DNA of 64,000 nt. It comes from Chlorops oryzae (taxonomy: Eukaryota; Arthropoda; Insecta; Diptera; Chloropidae). Position numbers and translations under genes: made by a program. The notes under the pieces were generated by a model, which was given only the letters and a program-made list of their open reading frames with translations, was not told the DNA's origin and ran no database searches. Of this stretch, positions 1 through 12,211 are shown one piece after another. The DNA lies in NCBI GenBank assembly GCA_020466095.1, contig CM035806.1, forward strand, positions 99,517,090 through 99,581,089, read 5' to 3'. Every line of letters starts with the position of its first letter. Position 1 is the first letter of the stretch.

Positions 1-900
1 ACTTCAGTTGACTGAGAGTTGATACATCTCTAACCTTGTTAATTTTATTGAGGACTTATTAGCTATTTTAAGTTATTTGTCACGCATAATCTTGAAGCGT
101 TGAAGGATTCGAGGGTGGACCTGATTATGTCAATTCATTGAAAGTTCATTGGGACTGCCGTACACAATTTTATGGAAGCTTTATATTCTGAACTTACTGG
201 AAAAAATACTCTTGTCAGCATTGTCGACACTGCATATATATAAGTGTTCCAAGTTAGTTTAAAAATTAGCTCTTCTATTACGTACGTTTGTTTAGAAGTA
301 GCGTAGTATGGGGCCCACTGCTACTACATCTCGACTGATTGAGTCTTATGAATTAAAACTATTAAATATACAAATACTTTAAATATGCTAAGCTACTTTA
401 TCATCAGCTCTTTTTGGTGGACTGCAGGGCAGGTAATAAGAATATTAAACTGTAACGGTTCCGTATCTTTACCTTGAAAGGATTGGTCACAACGTCCTCC
501 AATTGTGGCAACAGAAGTTATAAGCAAAGGAATGTTGCACCCAACAATTCCATAACTACAAAACGAAAGTTTACAAAACCAAGCAAAACAAAACAACATA
601 AATAACAATTAATACTTAGTGTAGGTATTGGGTAATAATATGAGTGGTACTAAAATCAAACAAAATTGAACCGCTTTACATAATGACCAGAACCAAAAAG
701 TATATTGACATTCGCTAACTTATTTCTGACACAGGATTATTTTTTACCAATCTCGACAAAAAAAAAATCTTAACTCAAATTCACACTAAAACACACATCG
801 AAGAATAATAAAAAGCACATACCGCTATCCGCCAAATTGAAAACATTGCCAACCCACACAAAAAATTTAGGGGAATCCTCTAGGTATAACTTTCGCATAT
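1..900. other. No gene seen
   Basis: AT-rich DNA with no recognisable coding signal. The only open frame of note, 71 codons on the minus strand at 393-608, is hydrophobic, low in information and resembles no family I know. I see no repeat termini in this stretch. Confidence 0.5.
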
Positions 901-904
901 CTCT

Positions 905-974
905 CATCTGAGTTGTCACGATTAAAGTCGGGTTGCAACCTGTCCCGCCCAGCCCCTAGCTCGCTACGCCACTG
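905..974. mobile_element. Solo hAT-type end (CAGTGGCGTAG family)
   Basis: On the minus strand the sequence ending at 974 reads CAGTGGCGTAGCGAGCTAGG, which is close to the ends of the small element at 14705-14849 (CAGTGGCGTAGTGAGG). I could not find the opposite end, so this is probably a truncated copy. CAG(T/G)GGCG starts are typical of hAT non-autonomous elements. Confidence 0.4.
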
Positions 975-1670
975 TGCTTCATCAAGATGTAAAAATCATT
1001 TGGTATCCATTCAGTGGAAGAGATTCTTGGAGGATTAATGGGCTAAATAGTTAGCAGGAGTTCCAATAACCTGAAAAATTTGAGTTGTAATATAATCTCC
1101 TGGCTTTTTCTTAAGATACATTGACCCCAATGTAGGACTATGTTCGTCAACTGCTACGCCTGTTTGTAGAAAAACATACAAATTTTAACTAAAGAATCCA
1201 CATAAGTCTGAAAGAGTGGGTTTCAAACTGACCAGGCGATTCTAGTAACGATTGTGATAGACTTTCTCTTATTAGTAGCAAGCTTTAGTAATTATTTGTT
1301 TAAAAATTGCTGGTCGAGGGGCTCGTTGGATTTTGCATTTTCGGTTCAGAATATGCACGGGGGAGCTAATGCTTGTGTCGTAAGCCCTGTTTTATAAGCT
1401 ATCACTAACCATTTGTTTCATCTTTCTATCTTAAACTAAGTCTTTGAGACAGAAATTTTTTAAAAAGGGCTTAATAAAAAGGGGTGTTCAGGGATATATC
1501 AAGAACACTGGACAATATAAACCTACAAATCGGTCTTAACATTGTTTTAAGTAGTTCTTTTTGATTTTTTAGATATGTTACTTTCAGTACCTTTTGCGTA
1601 CCTACATTTCTTTTTTATTATTATCGGTTAAAGTTGACAGTGGAACATCATACCTAATCATAGCATCTAC

Positions 1671-2898
1671 CAGGCGCGCAGCCAGGGGGGGTTTTGGGGG
1701 TTCAAACCCCCCCCAAATTAAGGAAAAAATACACGACACAGCTTACATTTCTACATCGCCGTCCTACAAACTCTTTTATTAAGTTTTATGATGCAATAAT
1801 TTTAGTTCTTGACCGAATTTCCTCTTGGAATGATCAAAATGTGTCAAGTCAGTCTAATTTATTAAAATGTGCCTTACAAAAAGGCGAATTTCTTATATCT
1901 CTTCATTGTATAAATCAAGTTTTTAGTTACACATTTGTTCTATGTAAATATTTACAAGGTAGAAACATTGATCTCAAATATGCTGTTGTCCTAGCAGATA
2001 TATGCTTAGAGAATATTCAAACCTTAAGAAGTAACGCTGAGGAAGAATTTCAGAAATTGTTTAAAAACGCTGAGAAGCAAGCTTTATCAAGCGGACTTAT
2101 TTTGAAAAAACCTAGGCTCGCACATTCTCAGGACCACGAAGCACATTTTCATACTAAAAGTGTTGAATATTATTATCGTATTTCCCTTTATTTACCTTTT
2201 GTGGATGCATTTATTGTCAACTTAACCAATCGCTTTTCAAAACACAAGGATATTCTTCTTGGTTTTCAAGTTTTATTTCCTCAAAGCGATACTGCAAAAG
2301 TTGATGATTTTTTAGACAAATTTAAGAAACTCTTTCAGTTTTATCAAGACGATTTAGAGGGAAATTTTGATGATTCAAAAATGGAGCTCACTATTTGGTA
2401 TAAATTAATTAATAATTTAGAAAAAAATGAAAGACCAAAAACAGTGTTTGACGCTATAAAATTTTGTAAAAAAGATATTTTACCAACTATTTTTATTTGA
2501 TTAACTATTTTGGCTACTCTTCCAATAACCACATGTGAAAATGAGAGTTCGTTTTCAACTCTCCGCCGACTCAAAACTTATCTTAGATCTACAATGACAG
2601 AACAGAGGTTAAATGCCTTAGCACTCCTCTACGTCCATCGAGATCTTACTCCCAGTGTAGAGGACATACTAAATAAACTTGCTGAAAGCAAGCGCACACT
2701 TAACATTGCACTTTAAATTGAATAAGTTCCTTCGAAAATACTTTTTTTTACTTTGTACACTTTATAAAAATGTAAAATATTTATGTAAATATATTTTAAT
2801 TATATATTTTGTAAGCTTTTTACGAAAATAAAAACAAAAAATATTTAGAAAAATTTTCTGCGAACCCCCCCCAAATTGAAATCCTGGCTGCGCGCCTG
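1671..2898 (+). mobile_element. hAT transposon copy, ZMYM/TTF-type, internally shortened
   Basis: The ends are a 16-bp perfect terminal inverted repeat, CAGGCGCGCAGCCAGG at 1671 and its complement ending at 2898. Inside each end lies a C-rich or G-rich run near AAATT. The flanks GCATCTAC (1663-1670) and CCATCTAC (2899-2906) match at 7 of 8 positions, as expected for the 8-bp hAT target duplication. The 1,228-bp copy encodes only the C-terminal part of a transposase, whereas autonomous relatives are usually about 2.5-4 kb, so it is an internal deletion derivative. Confidence 0.88.
1694..2716 (+). pseudogene. hAT transposase C-terminal part, one in-frame stop
   Basis: One frame runs from about 1694 to 2716, broken by a single TGA at 2498-2500. 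After the stop the same frame continues as LATLPITTCENESSFSTLRR and then KTYLRSTM, the classic hAT C-terminal dimerisation motif; downstream come LNALALLYVHRD and EDILNKL. Upstream the protein has the alpha-helical composition of the catalytic-domain insertion of ZMYM1-like hAT proteins (for example NIQTLRSNAEEEFQKLFKNA). The N-terminal zinc finger and first catalytic Asp region are absent. The apparent N-terminus lies in the left inverted repeat, so the first residues are not real transposase. Non-functional; high confidence in the family, moderate in the subgroup. Confidence 0.85.
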
Positions 2899-3289
2899 CC
2901 ATCTACCAATCTCTTCGTGAAGCGAGTTGAATAATTATCCTTAATAAAAAACTCTAATTATTTCAATGAATTGGACGATAAAATTTGAAACTAGAATAGA
3001 TTGATCATGAACTTGTTTTATATTTTACTACATATACTTATATTTGCACTCGCTGTTTTATATAAACCTATTTTAAAGTTCTCTGCGATTATAAGTGAAT
3101 AATTTTGGTTATCAGCCACATAGACTTGATCCGTTCGTATGTGAACTGATCTCCGTATGTATTTTGGATACTGCAAATTTTTTAAAAATTTCCCTTTTAA
3201 TAGTTATGAAAAACGAGGTTAAGTGCTTAGGATTATTTTACTGTTCAATTTGCGATTCATTTGAGCATGATACATGCATGATACATACA

Positions 3290-3398
3290 TTTTTATACCC
3301 GACACACTCTGGTATATTGCATTTGTGTGGTTGTGTGTAACACACAAAATGTATATAGAAATGATCAGCGTCACCAGGTGATTCGACTTGGCCATGAA

Positions 3399-3429
<31 letters not shown>

Positions 3430-4255
3430 ATATAGCTTTCTTATCGAAGAAGTGGAGCAATCTTCATGAAATTTGGTATGCAAATTTTCGGAACATGAGT
3501 AAGAACAAGGTCGAGAATGGATCAGATCGGTCAATTTTTAGGGTGCCTCCAGTACTCGCGTCTGTTATGAAAATCATAAAATCTGCTCTGAAACCTGATT
3601 TTTCGAAATGTTTGGATGCAATATGATATGTAAGCTTATCGTTGGACATTTATTATAACTTCCAAAACTTAAAAAAGTGGGTGTGGCAAAAACGAATTCT
3701 TGGATATTTGTCTCTTATACTTTAAAATCACGTGGGACTTGAACTTAAGTTGGTATGTATTCTTCCTCTTTAGTCAAGCCCGCAGAGAGAAATTTTGATA
3801 TTTTTTTTCCCCGGCGACCAAAAAAAAGGTCCCATGCCAAGTTGTGGGACCTGTGGAAAACCCCCATTTTCCACTCTTTCTCTACAGGCCTGTCTATAGT
3901 CATTAACATTCTCTCAAAAAATTTTCTTCTTTGGACCGTTATTAGAGGAGCCTCAAGTACTAGGGTCAGAATTTTTCGGAATATTTTAATGAAATGTATA
4001 ATTTGAGCCCATATTCAAAACTTTGATGAAATTTCCCGAATTTAGAAAAGCCGGCGTGGCAAGACGGCGGTTTTCTAAAGAAATTTTACCAAAATCGGAA
4101 TATGAGACCATTGAGGGCCTTAAAAACCCCTAGCATACCATGTCTTCAAGGCAGTGGTTTTGGGTCCGGTTTCAAAAAATATGCAAACAAACATGATTGT
4201 ATCGGGTATTGTACGATCAGGCTCGCCTAAATATATCACCCTTAGCTACTTGTTA
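3290..4255 (+). mobile_element. mini-me/DINE-like repeat with GTCT microsatellite, copy 1
   Basis: The block holds the core GTCACCAGGTGATTCGA, then six GTCT units (about 3402-3425), then text on the pattern 'gaatgga..gatcgg', 'cctccagtact' and 'gggtgtggca'. It closes with a stretch related to GTCAGGCTCGCCT and a final ACCCTTA-rich tail. The same order of motifs recurs at 23725-24770 and, reversed, at 34151-34432. A conserved core followed by GTCY repeats is the signature described for dipteran mini-me elements, now usually grouped with DINE-1/Helentron-type repeats. No protein is encoded. The exact ends are uncertain. Confidence 0.6.
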
Positions 4256-4454
4256 TAAATACTGTTTTATTTAATTCGAAATCAAAAAGGAATTGTCATC
4301 GGGGTGGGATTCCTAAATAGTTATGTCTATGGTTGCAGATTTTAACATTTAGATTTTAAATTTTAGAACCCACTGAAGCCCGCTTGCAAAACCTATTATC
4401 CCATATAACCATTTACTGTCACTGTCATACATATTGCGCGGGACGTTTCGCTCC

Positions 4455-4620
4455 AGTAAGAAAGAGATGTTAGTCGGGAGGCAAAAACAGAGCGAGAGAG
4501 AAACACTTTTGGTGAGTACCTAAGTGAAAAATGCTCATTTTGGTGGGTACCCTCGACCGTGGTGGGTACCCAAGATCGTGGTGAAAAGAGCCAAAATGGA
4601 AACGGCTCCTGAGTGAAATA
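4455..4620. repeat. Short imperfect repeats of GGTGGGTACC
   Basis: Three spaced copies of a GGTG(G/A)GTACC motif lie between about 4511 and 4571, with partial complementarity between the sides (CCATTTTGG-like against CTCATTTTGG). The origin is unclear; it could be part of a decayed palindromic element. Confidence 0.3.
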
Positions 4621-4809
4621 TATATACCTATAATATCATTCACATGGATGGTAGAATTCCGTCGCGAAATCGTCAAAGTCAGAATATTTCCGATTTTAAC
4701 CCGTCACTTGATCAAATGCTCGGCCCTTTTCGGCCCGAAACAAGCATATGGGCCAAAATTCCTTTTAATACCTTTTCTGTCTGAGTCGAACTGATAAAAG
4801 TCAATTATA

Positions 4810-5052
4810 CAGGGGCGGACTGGGCCTATGGGCAACCGGGCAAATTCCCGGTGGGCCCCCAGTGAGCTGTATCTGGGATCAATACTCATGGAGTAAGGAT
4901 TTTTTATTTTTTTTATCTATGAAGTTTATTTTAGATAAACTTTAAAACCCCATTTTACCAGTTTTTTTAGCTGTTGGGTTTTGTTTCTTAGGTAACGGGG
5001 TTCGGTATTTTTCAAACGCCCGGTGGACTTTTTGACCCCCAGTCAGCCCCTG
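4810..5052. mobile_element. hAT MITE, CAGGGGCGGACTGGG family
   Basis: The left end is CAGGGGCGGACTGGG and the right end is CCCAGTCAGCCCCTG, an imperfect 15-bp inverted repeat. The flanking octamers CAATTATA and CAAGTATA agree at 7 of 8 positions. The 243-bp body has no coding capacity. A reversed, interrupted relative occurs at 40150-41596 and shares the interior stretch TGTATCTGGGATCAATACTC. Confidence 0.82.
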
Positions 5053-5471
5053 CAAGTATATCAAAAGGATTCACTAAATTTCGGGCTTTTTTGATTACGT
5101 CCGGGCCCTCACGGAGCCCGCAATAAATTCGATTTTGAGGAACCATTTATACCTGTATACGTGCGAATATACCTTGGTTTAGATACAATACACCTAACGT
5201 AGTTATACACAAATACAGAGCGGTTCCTATCGGATCCACTCAGAAAATCTTTTTGGAGCATTGAAAAAAAAAAAAGATTTCTTTTGCATATATTTCTCCG
5301 CGAATTATAAGAATTTATGAATATCATTTTGCAAGTAAAGCTTGGACTTAGATCTTTATCATATGAAGATGAATATCTATCTCAAATAAATGGAAGTTAA
5401 AGTTTTATCAATTGTTCAGAAACAAAATCTATGAATAAAATTTGTAGAACTTATCGTACAAACAACACTTA

Positions 5472-6260
5472 TAGTGCATTTCCATATGGTGTTTAACTCG
5501 CGTTTAGGGCCCTAAACGAGGTGTTAAACTCGTGTTTTGCCATACAAAAGTTAAACGCGATAACGAAGTGTTTATCTCTTTAACACCTCATAAACACTTT
5601 CATCGATAGGAAAAAAATCGATTTATCGTATCGGAATTTCATGCATATCTAACTGTCAAAAGAAAATCAAACAAAAAAAAAAAAAAAAAAAAAATGTTGC
5701 CAAAAGCAAAACTAAAAATTCCCTACAAACTACAAAAAATTCCCTAAATTTTTTTACACACGGAAAAATTCGAAAAAAATGTATAATATGCGCAAGGCAT
5801 AATCTTGTATTGTATGATTCTTGGTAGAGTATCGATGCTGAACGATAGTTTTTACCAAAAATAATAAAATTAAGGTTATGGGCCATGTCACAGAAATCGA
5901 TTTCAAAACCGTGTAAATATTATAATCCTCCTAAATTCTTTCAGTTATAGTTTTTTTCTGGGTTTTCCCACTTCCAACTCCACGAGACGAGACGTTTATT
6001 TTGTCGTTTTTATTGATCGACAAGAAACTATATTCAAAATATCTCTTAATATTTAAGAATATACCACAAATTCCCTACATTTTGCCGAATTTAATAATTC
6101 TGTCCCTCTTTCCCTTCAAGTGATTTTCCTACAAATGGCAACACTGCTTGCAATTGTAAATAAACAAACAGCTGTCAAGCTTAAACACCTCGCATACGTG
6201 GAACCGCTCGAAGTGTTTAGCTAAACATCTCAGAGTTAAACACCATATAGAAACGCGCTA
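5472..6260. mobile_element. PIF/Harbinger-like palindromic MITE (ATTTCCATATGGTG type)
   Basis: The ends TAGTGCATTTCCATATGGTG and, reversed, TAGCGCGTTTCTATATGGTG form an inverted repeat that runs on into GTTTAACTC. TTA lies on both sides (5469-5471 and 6261-6263), matching the TWA target duplication of PIF/Harbinger. The 789-bp interior is non-coding and includes a long A tract near 5674-5694. It is probably a distant relative of the copies at 10512 and 25530, which share the layout TAG-N-GC-ATTT-N-CATAT. Confidence 0.7.
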
Positions 6261-7894
6261 TTAGCTCACGAGCTGTTTTTTGACATGCTTTGAGTAGCTC
6301 AGTTTAGCTTTTTCAGATTTTTTTTGTTGGGCAAATGGAGATGTTACTATCGCTTATTGTAAGTATATTTAACAAAAAAAACATACATAACATACAACAT
6401 ACAAAAATCGTTCAAATTAAATCTCAAGGAAAGGGGTTTTCTTACTTCTAGAGCTGTAAATATTAATTTATATATGTAGGTATACACCCAGGTATTAGAA
6501 GTACATATCACTGGTTGAGTTTAAACTTGTGCCTTACTCATGAAATGCACGATCATGATGATCGCGTCACGCGGTCATCACTATCACTACTCTGTATCAA
6601 AGCATGCATTCATATTGTGATATTTCATGGGGCTCGGCTCTTTGCAGCTAAGGATTTTGCGTGAACGCAGTTAAAAGCTATGCATGCGTACGTGCGTGTA
6701 TACATATATGTATGTATATATTTTTGTATGTAAGAATGTAGCTATAAAATCTTTTATTTAGCTCAATGCTCGACGTTCACACGAGTCAGAGTCGTTAAAA
6801 CTATCGTTCGTAGTCGCTGGTTAAATGGGTGTGTGTGTACATGTCAACATGCATACAAGTACAATATTTATATATATACATATATATGTTTCTGTGTATG
6901 TACATACAGTAAAATATCTATACATGTCTCGCCCATTCAACTGTGTATACTATATATGTGTGTGTGTATGAATATGTCGAGACGAGAGTCTTGCTGCTTG
7001 TGCAGAGTGAGCTAGTGCCTTTTCGTAAATAAATGAGTGTGCTTTGTTTTAATTGGCGGCGCTGACAGCATGATATGAGAGCTTCATCTATACTTTTTAT
7101 CCGAGTGATGACAATGACGCTGTATACATACATATATTGATATATATATATATGTATATATATATCCAAGAGCAAACGAATAGGAAGCAGCTTGACAAGA
7201 ACAAAACCCTTAATTTACCACCCACTCGAGCATCGCACTAATTGGGCAGCTTTTAATTAACATTTCAGTCGGACTTGCCCCTTTCGCTGTGCGTGAGAAA
7301 AGAGAGAGGGCATTTTTTGTGCCCAACGATGGGAGAAGCGACGACGACGACGACGACGACGAATGAAATCGTCGTTCCTGTAAAAATTATGCAGCGCTAT
7401 TTACTTGCCGCGGGGACCATTGGAGTAATAATTAACGTGCCGCGCAATTATTCGCATGTTTTGTACATGATAATGTAAATAATGTACAAACGTATAGAGT
7501 TCAGTTGCAGTATATATATATATATATGTATGTATATAGAATCGTTTTCATGAGATTCTTTGATTGGATTTGGTTGCTACTGTTCGCTGGTGGCATCAAT
7601 TAAATGATAAAACCATCCAGCTGGATTAGAGGCGACGAATGCCGATTGCATGCTTTTATGTTCGGCTATGTTTGGAGCTCGTTGCTCGTGAACGTTTTTA
7701 ATTGGTTAATGAACAAAATTCAAATACTAAGCTAACACGTTAAAATAAGCAACACCGCATTAGATTGGATACAATACGAAGCAAGATAGAACATAACATA
7801 ACACTATGTATCCTGTCTTGTCTTTGCAGAAACGTTTCTTCAGAAATGGTCAATGTTAATAATGTGTTCTTTTTGGGATATTTTGTTTAGCTCT
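6261..7894. other. Unique DNA with microsatellites, no gene
   Basis: This stretch has alternating TA/TG/CA tracts (about 6690-6730, 6865-6960, 7128-7165 and 7511-7540) and nine CGA/GAC trinucleotides near 7338-7364. I see no convincing exon. The lack of recognised repeats makes it a candidate for host intron or regulatory DNA, but nothing in the sequence proves that. Confidence 0.4.
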
Positions 7895-7898
7895 TTAA

Positions 7899-8621
7899 GG
7901 GGACCTTCTGGTCTAGAGCACGAAAATTTAGGGTATTTTCATGATTTTTTTTTTGGTATTAAGCCAAATAAAAAACGATTTTCTAAGTATGCAGGCTTAT
8001 TATATTCTTTATTGACAAAAAATAAAAAATGTTGTTGTAATTTTTTTTTTTTTTTTGTATTTTAAAAATGGCGTTGAAGTGGACCCTCTTTGAAAAAGTA
8101 CCTCCGTGGTGTGAAAGATTTTGGCAGTTCTGGTAATCGAAAAAACAAAAAAAAAATTATGTTATTAATCAGAATGAATGCGGCTATGGCAGGAACTAGA
8201 ATAGAAAAATTTTTAAATTGACAAAATGGCGCAATTTTTTATTTCAACCATCAAAAACTCCCCTTTTTTTGACCATTTTTTTGATGAAAAAATATGAAGT
8301 TCTTGAAATAAAAATTCGATTCTAGTTCGGGCCATAGCCATTGATGTTATGAATAATATATAAAATTCCAGACAAATCGGTTCGATGGTTTTTTTGTTTT
8401 CATTCACACCAGGTCAAAAAAAGTAGTTTTGAGATAAACGCGTTCAAAGTTGCTTTGATCAAGCGCGCTGCCTGCTGTGTCCACCTACTAAAAAGGCTGT
8501 AGCAAAGAAAATATTGTCAATATCTTCACGAAACTTTGCCAGCATATTCTTAAAAGCCTATTCTTCCGAAATATATAAAAAAAAAGTCAATTTTCAAAAA
8601 ATTCTAGACCAGAAGGTCCCC
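7899..8621 (+). mobile_element. TTAA-flanked MITE, family 1, copy A
   Basis: The ends are GGGGACCTTCTGGTCTAGA and its exact complement, bounded on each side by TTAA (7895-7898 and 8622-8625). TTAA duplication is typical of piggyBac and Kolobok DNA transposons; which one is not decided here. The 723-bp body is non-coding and highly similar to copies B (26524) and C (50289), and part of it recurs at 61643. An interior motif GAGATAAACGCGTTCAAAG is shared, with one change, with family 2. Confidence 0.88.
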
Positions 8622-8625
8622 TTAA

Positions 8626-9060
8626 CATTGATATTTATTGATTCTGCAGTTGATTGAGAATAATAAAAAATTTAGAAAAGAAATTGATTTTACAGGCGTC
8701 GAGACTTTTAGGCTATTTTCCCGAGAAGTGCAAAAATTTGAGTTCTGCCGATTTAGTGATTAGTGTGCGATATGTGCATCAAGTTAGCTTGCACCTTTTC
8801 GAATTTCCCGAAAAAAAAGATTGTGCTGTAATGTGCCCCGTTTGTGCTATCATGTGCCGTTTCGAAAAAAAAATTTTCCTCAAGGGATGCCATTTTTATG
8901 CACATGTGTGCGATTTGTTTTTTTGGAAAAAATAGGTCGATATTGGTGTTCGTTTCTTACGTTATCCAAAGAATTTTCGATCTACCTAGTTATGTAGGGC
9001 TTAGTATATTTAATTTAATTTTTTAATTTGCATAGAAATTGAAAGTAAAATGCGTTTTTG
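8626..9060. repeat. Dispersed repeat related to 57416-57570
   Basis: About 150 bp starting at 8626 (ACATTGATATTTATTGATTC, then a stretch around ACAGGCGTCGAGA and GTGCGATATG) is repeated with moderate divergence at 57416-57570. The 8.7-8.95 kb part holds short repeats of TGTGC(T/G)ATNATGTGC. No ends or coding potential are visible. Confidence 0.5.
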
Positions 9061-10508
9061 ACCTTATAAATAATTTCAATTATCGGACTGCATTCATAAT
9101 TTTTTTGTTCTTGCTCTCAATCTCTTCCCAAATGGTCTTAATCCAGAACTAACTGAACTAACTGAATAATTTTTTGCTTTGATACGTACGCTTTCCCGAA
9201 GAGGATTCTTATAAAATTTCTATCAATCATGCGTATGCTAACTTAAAGGATTTGCAAAACGTACATACATATCAGTCTTTCTCTGGTTCTATGCGTAGCG
9301 GATATAGGTATTTGAAGTTCGAATAGGTCTAACAGAATTCAAGCTACATGTGGATCCTTTATTTCCACCAGATTTTCCACCGTTTCCACATTCAACCAAG
9401 CCCACTTATACATTCATAGGTATCCATCTAGACTTGCCCTCATACGTATCTATGCTTTACAAATCCAAGAAATATATTTCATAGCGACAAATAAAGAACA
9501 CCAGACACATCACAATATCCACCTCTCCAAGACAATTCCAGCACATGAGAAACCGATTGTACTTTGCAGTGTATCTACAAAGTCAGAAAAAATCGATAAT
9601 CTCGTTTCTTTTTATTTTGCTTTTGCCCTTTTTATGAAATTAAAATCATTTCCCCAAACACAGCTCTATGATATTTACCTCACACCACACCACATCGCTC
9701 AACACCGCACCACACAAGGAAGAAGAAGGAGCAAAATTCGTTTGCCGCCAAGCCGCACAGCAATTCATGCTAATGTTGGAGTTGGATTGTGTGTCTGCTC
9801 TGGCGCTGTTTTATATACGCTCAAAAAAGCTTGTATATAATTATGTACACAAATTTACACAAGAGAGTGCAGAGCGGAGAGTGCTGAGGGATAAAGTATA
9901 TTAACGTATATAATAACGCAGAGTGAGAGAAATTTCGAATGACGACGACGAGGACGACGACGACGACGACGGCGGGAGAAAATTAGGTGGTGCTATATTG
10001 AAAGTATGTGGGTGTGTAGTTGGACCCACTGGCGGGGTAATTGAAGGTACTGCGAGCTCTTCTAATTTTTCTTTTTATTGCCTTTGGTCCTGAGCATTCT
10101 TGCATCACATATGTACATCTCGTTCGTGCAAAGGCATATGCATTGAAGTACGCAGCATAGAGAAACCAGATATCCGAAAGTATAAGTATATGAAGTCAAA
10201 ACATATTAAGCAACAGCAAATATGAAAAGCCAAATCAAATTTCCTTCCTAGCTATTGAGATTCATTTGAACGTTCATATAAATTATATTATTTTTTTTTT
10301 TTATAACATTTTAAATGTTCTTACCGAGAAAAAAGTTATTCGTCTTTAATTCGAGGAACCGGTTTCATTAAATCAAAAACCAAAATTGCTTTCAAAACCC
10401 TAAAAAAATTTCTTGTTGCAAGGAAGCGCAAATAATCATTAAAAACTGTATCAATTACATTTTGGAAACAAAACAAGAAATTATTTAATACAAGAACGCT
10501 TTTTTGTC
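9061..10508. other. No gene; GAC-repeat-bearing unique DNA
   Basis: I see no recognisable gene. A GAC/GAG trinucleotide tract lies at about 9939-9975. The 68- and 78-codon open frames around 9634-9904 overlap each other, are low in complexity and match no family. Possible host intergenic DNA. Confidence 0.4.
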
Positions 10509-10511
10509 TTA

Positions 10512-10968
10512 TAGGCCGTTTACATATGCCGTTTTATTCGCGTTTTAGCTACTTTGCCCGTTTTATCACTAAAACAAGTTAGATTTTTCCCGTTTTATCG
10601 TACAAAACTAAAACGAGAAACTTTCCTGTTTTAATTTAAAACAAGTAGCTAAACAAGATAAATCCTGCTTATAACTGATAAAAAAATCGAAATCTGAGTG
10701 TCATCACTATAAAAATGCAAAACATATGGTAATTGAAATTTCTAATTTAAGAATTTTGAGGTTGTTTCCACAACCAATGTAGAAAACGAACGCAATTTCA
10801 ATAATTGCTTCTTATCTAAATAACAATATTCACTCATATTTCACGTGTTAAGCAAAGAAAAGAGAACCACAAAATGACAAAACGACATGCGCATATGTAA
10901 ACACCCCGTTTTGACTTAGTCGTTTTAGCTTAAACGAGCAGCGCTAAAACGTATATGTAAATGCCCTA
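10512..10968. mobile_element. PIF/Harbinger-like MITE, GTTTACATATG family, copy 1
   Basis: The inverted ends TAGGCCGTTTACATATGCCG and, reversed, TAGGGCATTTACATATACG continue into GTTTTAGC-type repeats. TTA flanks both sides (10509-10511 and 10969-10971). The 457-bp body is made of GTTTTA(T/G)C-rich arms and is non-coding. A second, inverted copy lies at 25530-25969. Confidence 0.8.
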
Positions 10969-11660
10969 TTAAGTATTTTCTGAATTGGTTTTAAAAATAA
11001 ATGCTACCACTCCTTATTATCAGGCCTACTCTAGAAGTTGCGTCGAAATAAAAAATTCGAAATCAATGCAATTTCAAAAGAAATTTAAGCTATTTTGATT
11101 CTTTATGCCGATTCGATTTCCAGAGCATGCCTGTACAATAGAAAAATTACATTATTCAAGGAACAATGCTTAGGGAACCGATAAATTTAAATATATGACC
11201 CTTAAATTTACCCATTTACTCCCACTGCTCTTTTTTCCAAACACTCCATATAAAAATATTTTCTCCTATAAAATTTAAAAGCGTTGAAGCGCCTTATAGA
11301 AAATCTAGCAAAGAGTAAAGGAAAATTAGGTTTATTTCAGACATTTCAAGGTATTTTGAAGCTTCACAATTGAGAAGAAAGTTCATGTTTCAAGTAAGTT
11401 GATACTTTAGCCTTTCGAATAGGTTCGATTATTTCAAATAGGGTGGTATAATTTAATAAGTAAACTAAATTTGTTTTCTGGAATTCCTTTCTGATTTGAA
11501 GCAAAAAAAAAAATATAACAGAATTTTACACAATCCTTGATCAAAAGTTTTATAGTTTTGCTTGCACCTGAGTGAAAAATTGTTGGCGATCAACGCAAGA
11601 GAAAATTTAGCTCTGTCTTCTTTTTCCGATCAAGTGAATAGAAAATCTAACAATAGTTTA

Positions 11661-12211
11661 AAGCCCAAAATCCAATATTGCGAGAGCCCGATGCGAAATT
11701 GCGCGACGTCACGAAAATGTTTCAATCTCCAATGAGAGTTTTGCGTCACACAGATGATAGCATAATTTCGCTTCTAGTAATGCAATATTAGAACCAAATA
11801 CCAATCTAACGAGTACCGAGTACCTACTCATAAAATTTATACGTTATCACTTGAGATAAAATTTTAATAGAAAATTTTCAAAAAGTTTTCAAAATGAACC
11901 GAAGCTCGCGAAATATTTTAGGAGCTCTTTTTCACGGAACAGTGAACAGTTTTTGTTTTATTAGTTTAAACGAGTACCCAATATCGAGTACTCAAAAGCT
12001 CAATAGCTACATCATTAACCTGTAAAATTGCCTCGCAACGAGAAATACTCAATTTTTCAAAATTTTCCTCACTACGAGGTCTCGCAGTGCGATACATTGG
12101 AGTTTGAACCATACGATTGAATGTATTGAAATTTGTGTGCGTCTCGTCTCGCGCTCTCGCTCTCGCATCGGGCTCTCGCATCGGGCTCTCGCAATATTGG
12201 ATTTTGGGCTT
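11661..12211. mobile_element. Element with 36-bp perfect terminal inverted repeat
   Basis: The first 36 bases from 11661 (AAGCCCAAAATCCAATATTG and on to ATGCGA) are the exact complement of the last 36 bases ending at 12211. Next to the right arm a GAGAGCCCGATGC unit is tandemly repeated. Interior GAGTACC motifs occur at about 11810-11830 and 11970-11995. I see no clear target duplication, so the superfamily is open; it could also be a long hairpin formed by two inverted insertions. The 82-codon minus frame over the right arm is a by-product of the repeat. Confidence 0.65.
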
